A program made the position numbers and the translations under genes. The notes below the pieces were generated by a model. That model was not told the origin of the DNA. It made no database searches and saw nothing but the letters and a program-made list of their open reading frames with translations. A stretch of 8,068 nucleotides of DNA from Clostridium sp. CAG:138 (lineage in GTDB: Bacteria; Bacillota; Clostridia; Christensenellales; CAG-138): contig FR879692.1 of NCBI GenBank assembly GCA_000435055.1, positions 1 to 8,068 of the forward strand, in the 5' to 3' direction. Below, piece after piece: positions 5,604-8,068 of this stretch. Every line of letters begins with the position of its first letter. The stretch's first letter is position 1.

Positions 5604-6329
5604 TCACACGCGCACCAGCAGATAGCCATCCTGTCCCATCGGCACTTCACACACGGTTTTGCCGTTAAGGAAAGCATAACATCCGCCGCGCGTATTGTCA
5701 GCATCGCATATGCTGTTCACAAGGAAAACGGGACGCGGAATCTTTTTTGCCTGCTCGGCATACTCATTAACAAGTTTTGTGCGCCACATTTCCGTGTTGT
5801 ATGTTACATATACGGGATAAAGCAAAAAATCAAATTTTTCTTTGTTTATCTGTTCAATGTTTTCCTCGTACCATAAGTCCCCGCAAACGGCAAGGGCGAT
5901 TCGTTTACCCATATATGTAAAGGTTTTGAAACCATCGCCCTCCTTATAGTGCTCATCGGTAATATCATACTCCTTCCATCCTTTTGAAACGCGACGGAAG
6001 TTGTTTACGATTTCTCCATTCTTTCCGATGAACATATACGAGCTGTAAATCGCCTCATCGCAGAGTTCGTAATAACCGAACGAAACCGCAACGGAGTATT
6101 TTTTTGCTGTGTATCGCAGCATCTTTATCGGCTGTGAATCAACGCTCACAGCAACTGTTCTATCCCTTTCGAAATTCCATTTCAAGCTGTTAAAGCCCTG
6201 AAGATAACTTTCTCCGAACGCAACAAGGTCAACTTTTTTTCGGAGTGAGGCAAGTGCCTTTTCAATACGATTAACATTCAGTGCTATTGAATCATCAAGC
6301 GTTGGTTGAGAAGCAAGTGCAATTTTCAT
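5604..6329 (-). CDS. Carbon-nitrogen hydrolase, nitrilase superfamily
   Basis: Cytoplasmic enzyme of 241 residues with no signal peptide. The nitrilase superfamily hydrolyses amide or nitrile C-N bonds using a Glu-Lys-Cys triad. Glu40 (AFGESYLQGF) and Cys149 (ALAVCGDLWYEE) are clear. At the usual Lys position (R-K-x-x) the sequence reads NFRRVSKGWKE (110-120), so the catalytic lysine is either Lys116, slightly displaced, or replaced by Arg113. MKIALASQP at the N-terminus is the standard first beta strand. NGEIVNNFRR and EGDGFKTFTYMGKRIALAVCGD resemble amidase-type members. The substrate cannot be assigned; a small amide or carbamoyl compound is most likely (inference). AGGA about 10 nt before the ATG is a modest ribosome-binding site. 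I found no clear promoter upstream. A DUF1284 gene follows after 17 nt. Confidence 0.88.
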   Translation of the reverse strand: MKIALASQPTLDDSIALNVNRIEKALASLRKKVDLVAFGESYLQGFNSLKWNFERDRTVAVSVDSQPIKMLRYTAKKYSVAVSFGYYELCDEAIYSSYMFIGKNGEIVNNFRRVSKGWKEYDITDEHYKEGDGFKTFTYMGKRIALAVCGDLWYEENIEQINKEKFDFLLYPVYVTYNTEMWRTKLVNEYAEQAKKIPRPVFLVNSICDADNTRGGCYAFLNGKTVCEVPMGQDGYLLVRV

Positions 6330-6400
6330 GTTATTAACGTCCTGTCTCTTTTCGTCAGTGAATTCTTTTTTTCACAAATTTTATGTAAACGCATCGAAAT

Positions 6401-6438
6401 GCCTGCCCCCATGCACGCTCTGTGCAAAAGGAGCAGGC
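6401..6438. other. Imperfect long hairpin between the hydrolase and dockerin genes
   Basis: GCCTGC (6401-6406) pairs with GCAGGC (6433-6438). Two further C-G pairs and an inner stem TGCAC/GTGCA (6412-6416, 6422-6426) close on a 5-nt loop. On the minus strand ATTTCG follows, a poor T run, so it may be a weak terminator for the dockerin gene. Confidence 0.45.
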
Positions 6439-6443
6439 GTGTC

Positions 6444-6488
6444 ATGCATTAATTTTGGCAGAGAATCAGAATCTAACCTTTAATGCAT
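6444..6488. repeat. Inverted repeat just downstream of the dockerin gene
   Basis: ATGCATTAA (6444-6452) and TTAATGCAT (6480-6488) are perfect 9-bp inverted copies separated by 27 nt. The proximal arm begins about 10 nt past the minus-strand stop codon. It is AT-rich and has no strong T run. It may act with the hairpin at 6401-6438 in 3'-end formation. Confidence 0.5.
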
Positions 6489-6498
6489 TTTATCTGAG

Positions 6499-8068
6499 TC
6501 AATCGGCAATCATTGCTGCGCGAAGAATCATGGTCGCATCGGTGATTGAAACCGTGCCGTTACCGTCAAAGTCCGCCGCAAGGATCTGAGTATCGGTCAG
6601 CGCAGCCGTTCCCATTGCATAACGCATTGTCATGAGCGCATCGGAAATGGTTATTCTGCCGTCGTTGTCAACATCGCCGAGAGTGTACGGCGGGTTTACG
6701 TACGTAATGGAGATATCGTCAACCCAGCCTTTGTCCTGTCCCTTATTGACGGAACCGTCCTTTTCGTAGGACCATTTGAATATGTAGTTGCCGTCGGAAG
6801 GAGCAGTGTACTCATAACGGTTCCATATTGTGGTTTCGCCGGAGATGTTTTCAACGACGTTGCCGTTTACATAGAACTTGAGCTTATCATAATTCGCCTC
6901 GCTGCTGACTGCCCATGCAAAAGTGAGCTTATCACCGGCGGAAAGGTGAATCGTGTCCATTGTGACAGCGGACTGACTGTTGCCTGCGCCGCTGTTGGTG
7001 CTTGCGCCGGCAAGACGTGCACTGAAAGTCGTCATATCAATCTGCCATGCATACGTTCCGGTCGAGACAAAGTTCAGATTGCCGCCCTGCACGTTAAGTG
7101 CATCGTTAAGGCTCGGGTAATAGTTGACGGTTACGGAAATCGTTGCGGTAAATGACGCACCCGTGTCCTTATCAGTCGCAGTTGCGGTAACGGTTGTTGT
7201 ACCTTCTGCAACGCCGGTTACGGTTGCTTTTGTCATGCCGCCGCGGACGGTTGCAATGTTTTCGTTCGCGCTTGTCCAAACAACTTCATAGTTATTTGCG
7301 TTTGCAGGTTCACGAACGATATTCAGTGCAGCGCCGAAACCCTGATAAGTTTCAATTTCCTGTTCCGCAAAGCTTATTCCCTGAAGCTCGACAGGTTCAA
7401 GAGAACCGCCTTCACCTTCGGTAATCTGTGCAGTGCTGATGTTGTATGCATAGTCGCCCACCTTTGCATAAACCGTTGTGCGATTGCCGACGTCAAACTC
7501 AAGCATGGTGAGTGCTCCGCGGGTCGTTTCTTCAACGGCAGCAGAGGTGATAAGGTTTGTGCAGGCACTGTCTGAATAGATGCCGACATAGGATACGTAA
7601 TGATTATCGCTTACGTACAGCATAAGCTGACCGTTCTGCATGTTCCAGTAAACAACTTCGGGTTCCTGTGTATCAACGGTTATCGGGATTTCCCAATAAG
7701 CGCATTCATTTGCGGAAGGGTTGAATTCATCATAGGAATGCATGTAAGCTGTCATCCTGAGTTTTACGGTTGTTCCGTTAGGCAGGTTGCTGCCGTCCCA
7801 GTCGGGAAGCTCTTCTTCGTACGTTCCGAGAGGTTCGATATCAGTATACCAGCTCTTCTCACTGCACTTGCGTGCCCACGGCACCTGAAGGTTGTAATAC
7901 TCTTCGTTTGTCTGTGCGTTCACGATTGAATACTCAAAGTATTCGCAGTTGCGGAGCAGATAGTTGTATGCCGTGTCAACCGCATCCATCTTGCCGTCGC
8001 CGTTGGGGCTTATGCTTGCGCGGTCAAACAGGAAGTTTTCAGTGTCGGTAAAAGGATTTTCACCGAAT
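6499..8068 (-). CDS. Partial secreted protein: subtilase-type C-terminal region, Big_2 domain, beta-sandwich and type I dockerin
   Basis: Only the last 522 residues are present. The frame stays open through the right edge, so the in-frame ATG at 7989 is probably not the start. Numbering from the edge, residues 1-130 (FLFDRASISPNGDGKMD, 12-28) resemble the C-terminal Fn3-like region of cell-envelope subtilases such as C5a peptidase and lactocepin. Residues about 130-215 form a further beta-rich segment (VDTQEPEVVYW). Residues about 226-315 are a bacterial Ig-like Big_2 domain (VVWTSANENIATV, GVAEGTTTVTA). Residues about 320-457 look like a carbohydrate-binding or cleaved-adhesin beta-sandwich (HLSAGDKLTFAWAV, GWVDDISITYV). 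Residues 462-522 are a type I dockerin with two calcium loops: Asp465, 467, 469 and 476, and Asp499, 501, Asn503 and Asp510. It is probably an extracellular serine protease held in a surface complex through a cohesin partner. The catalytic domain would lie outside the window. The dockerin is certain, the protease assignment less so. Confidence 0.85.
   Translation of the reverse strand, partial: FGENPFTDTENFLFDRASISPNGDGKMDAVDTAYNYLLRNCEYFEYSIVNAQTNEEYYNLQVPWARKCSEKSWYTDIEPLGTYEEELPDWDGSNLPNGTTVKLRMTAYMHSYDEFNPSANECAYWEIPITVDTQEPEVVYWNMQNGQLMLYVSDNHYVSYVGIYSDSACTNLITSAAVEETTRGALTMLEFDVGNRTTVYAKVGDYAYNISTAQITEGEGGSLEPVELQGISFAEQEIETYQGFGAALNIVREPANANNYEVVWTSANENIATVRGGMTKATVTGVAEGTTTVTATATDKDTGASFTATISVTVNYYPSLNDALNVQGGNLNFVSTGTYAWQIDMTTFSARLAGASTNSGAGNSQSAVTMDTIHLSAGDKLTFAWAVSSEANYDKLKFYVNGNVVENISGETTIWNRYEYTAPSDGNYIFKWSYEKDGSVNKGQDKGWVDDISITYVNPPYTLGDVDNDGRITISDALMTMRYAMGTAALTDTQILAADFDGNGTVSITDATMILRAAMIAD

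Noticed and set aside
5589..5876. 95-codon plus-strand frame opposite the hydrolase gene
   Set aside because: It is antisense to the nitrilase-like gene, with no ribosome-binding site and no recognisable domain.
6330..6400. TTTACA and TAAAAT on the minus strand as a promoter for the hydrolase gene
   Set aside because: The hexamers overlap and have no partner at a 15-19 bp spacing, so no promoter can be supported.
7600..7929. 109-codon plus-strand frame opposite the dockerin gene
   Set aside because: It is a shadow of the long minus-strand coding frame, which carries clear Big_2 and dockerin motifs.

Overview
The window looks like a chromosomal segment of an anaerobic, gut-type Gram-positive bacterium of the class Clostridia (inference). 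The reasons are strong AAGGAGG ribosome-binding sites, a ferredoxin-dependent 2-oxoacid oxidoreductase, a clostridial-style Lgt with a GCFLAGCCYG motif, and a secreted protein ending in a type I dockerin. I see no rRNA, tRNA, CRISPR array, transposase or phage gene.

Left part (1-1914, + strand). A consensus-like promoter (TTGACA at 50-55) and a 115-nt leader precede an Lgt-family integral membrane enzyme (201-1058). A strong intrinsic terminator closes it (1161-1188). A near-perfect tandem 25-bp repeat follows, leading into a TetR/AcrR-family regulator (1333-1914).

Middle (1915-5160). After about 400 bp of non-coding DNA with hairpins there is a very good extended -10 promoter. Its -35/spacer region holds a 14-bp dyad, an obvious candidate operator. 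It drives a compact four-gene operon: a 2x[4Fe-4S] ferredoxin subunit, a VorB-type alpha subunit, a thiamine-diphosphate beta subunit and a gamma subunit. Together these form a complete 2-oxoacid:ferredoxin oxidoreductase, probably acting on branched-chain 2-oxoacids (substrate inferred). Spacings of 12, 2 and 3 nt, with each ribosome-binding site at or inside the end of the previous gene, suggest translational coupling. A strong terminator lies at 4981-5021. The TetR regulator just upstream is a plausible but unproven controller.

Right part (5158-8068, - strand), convergent with the oxidoreductase operon. A nitrilase-superfamily carbon-nitrogen hydrolase is followed 17 nt later by a cysteine-rich DUF1284 protein, probably as a two-gene operon. 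Beyond them is the 3' end of a large secreted protein that runs off the right edge. It has a subtilase-type C-terminal region, an Ig-like Big_2 domain, a beta-sandwich domain and a C-terminal dockerin.

Most of the window is recognisable. The least explained items are the tandem repeat before tetR, the dyad in the oxidoreductase promoter, the altered active-site residues of the Lgt homologue, and the hydrolase-DUF1284 pair. I found no clearly new multi-gene system.
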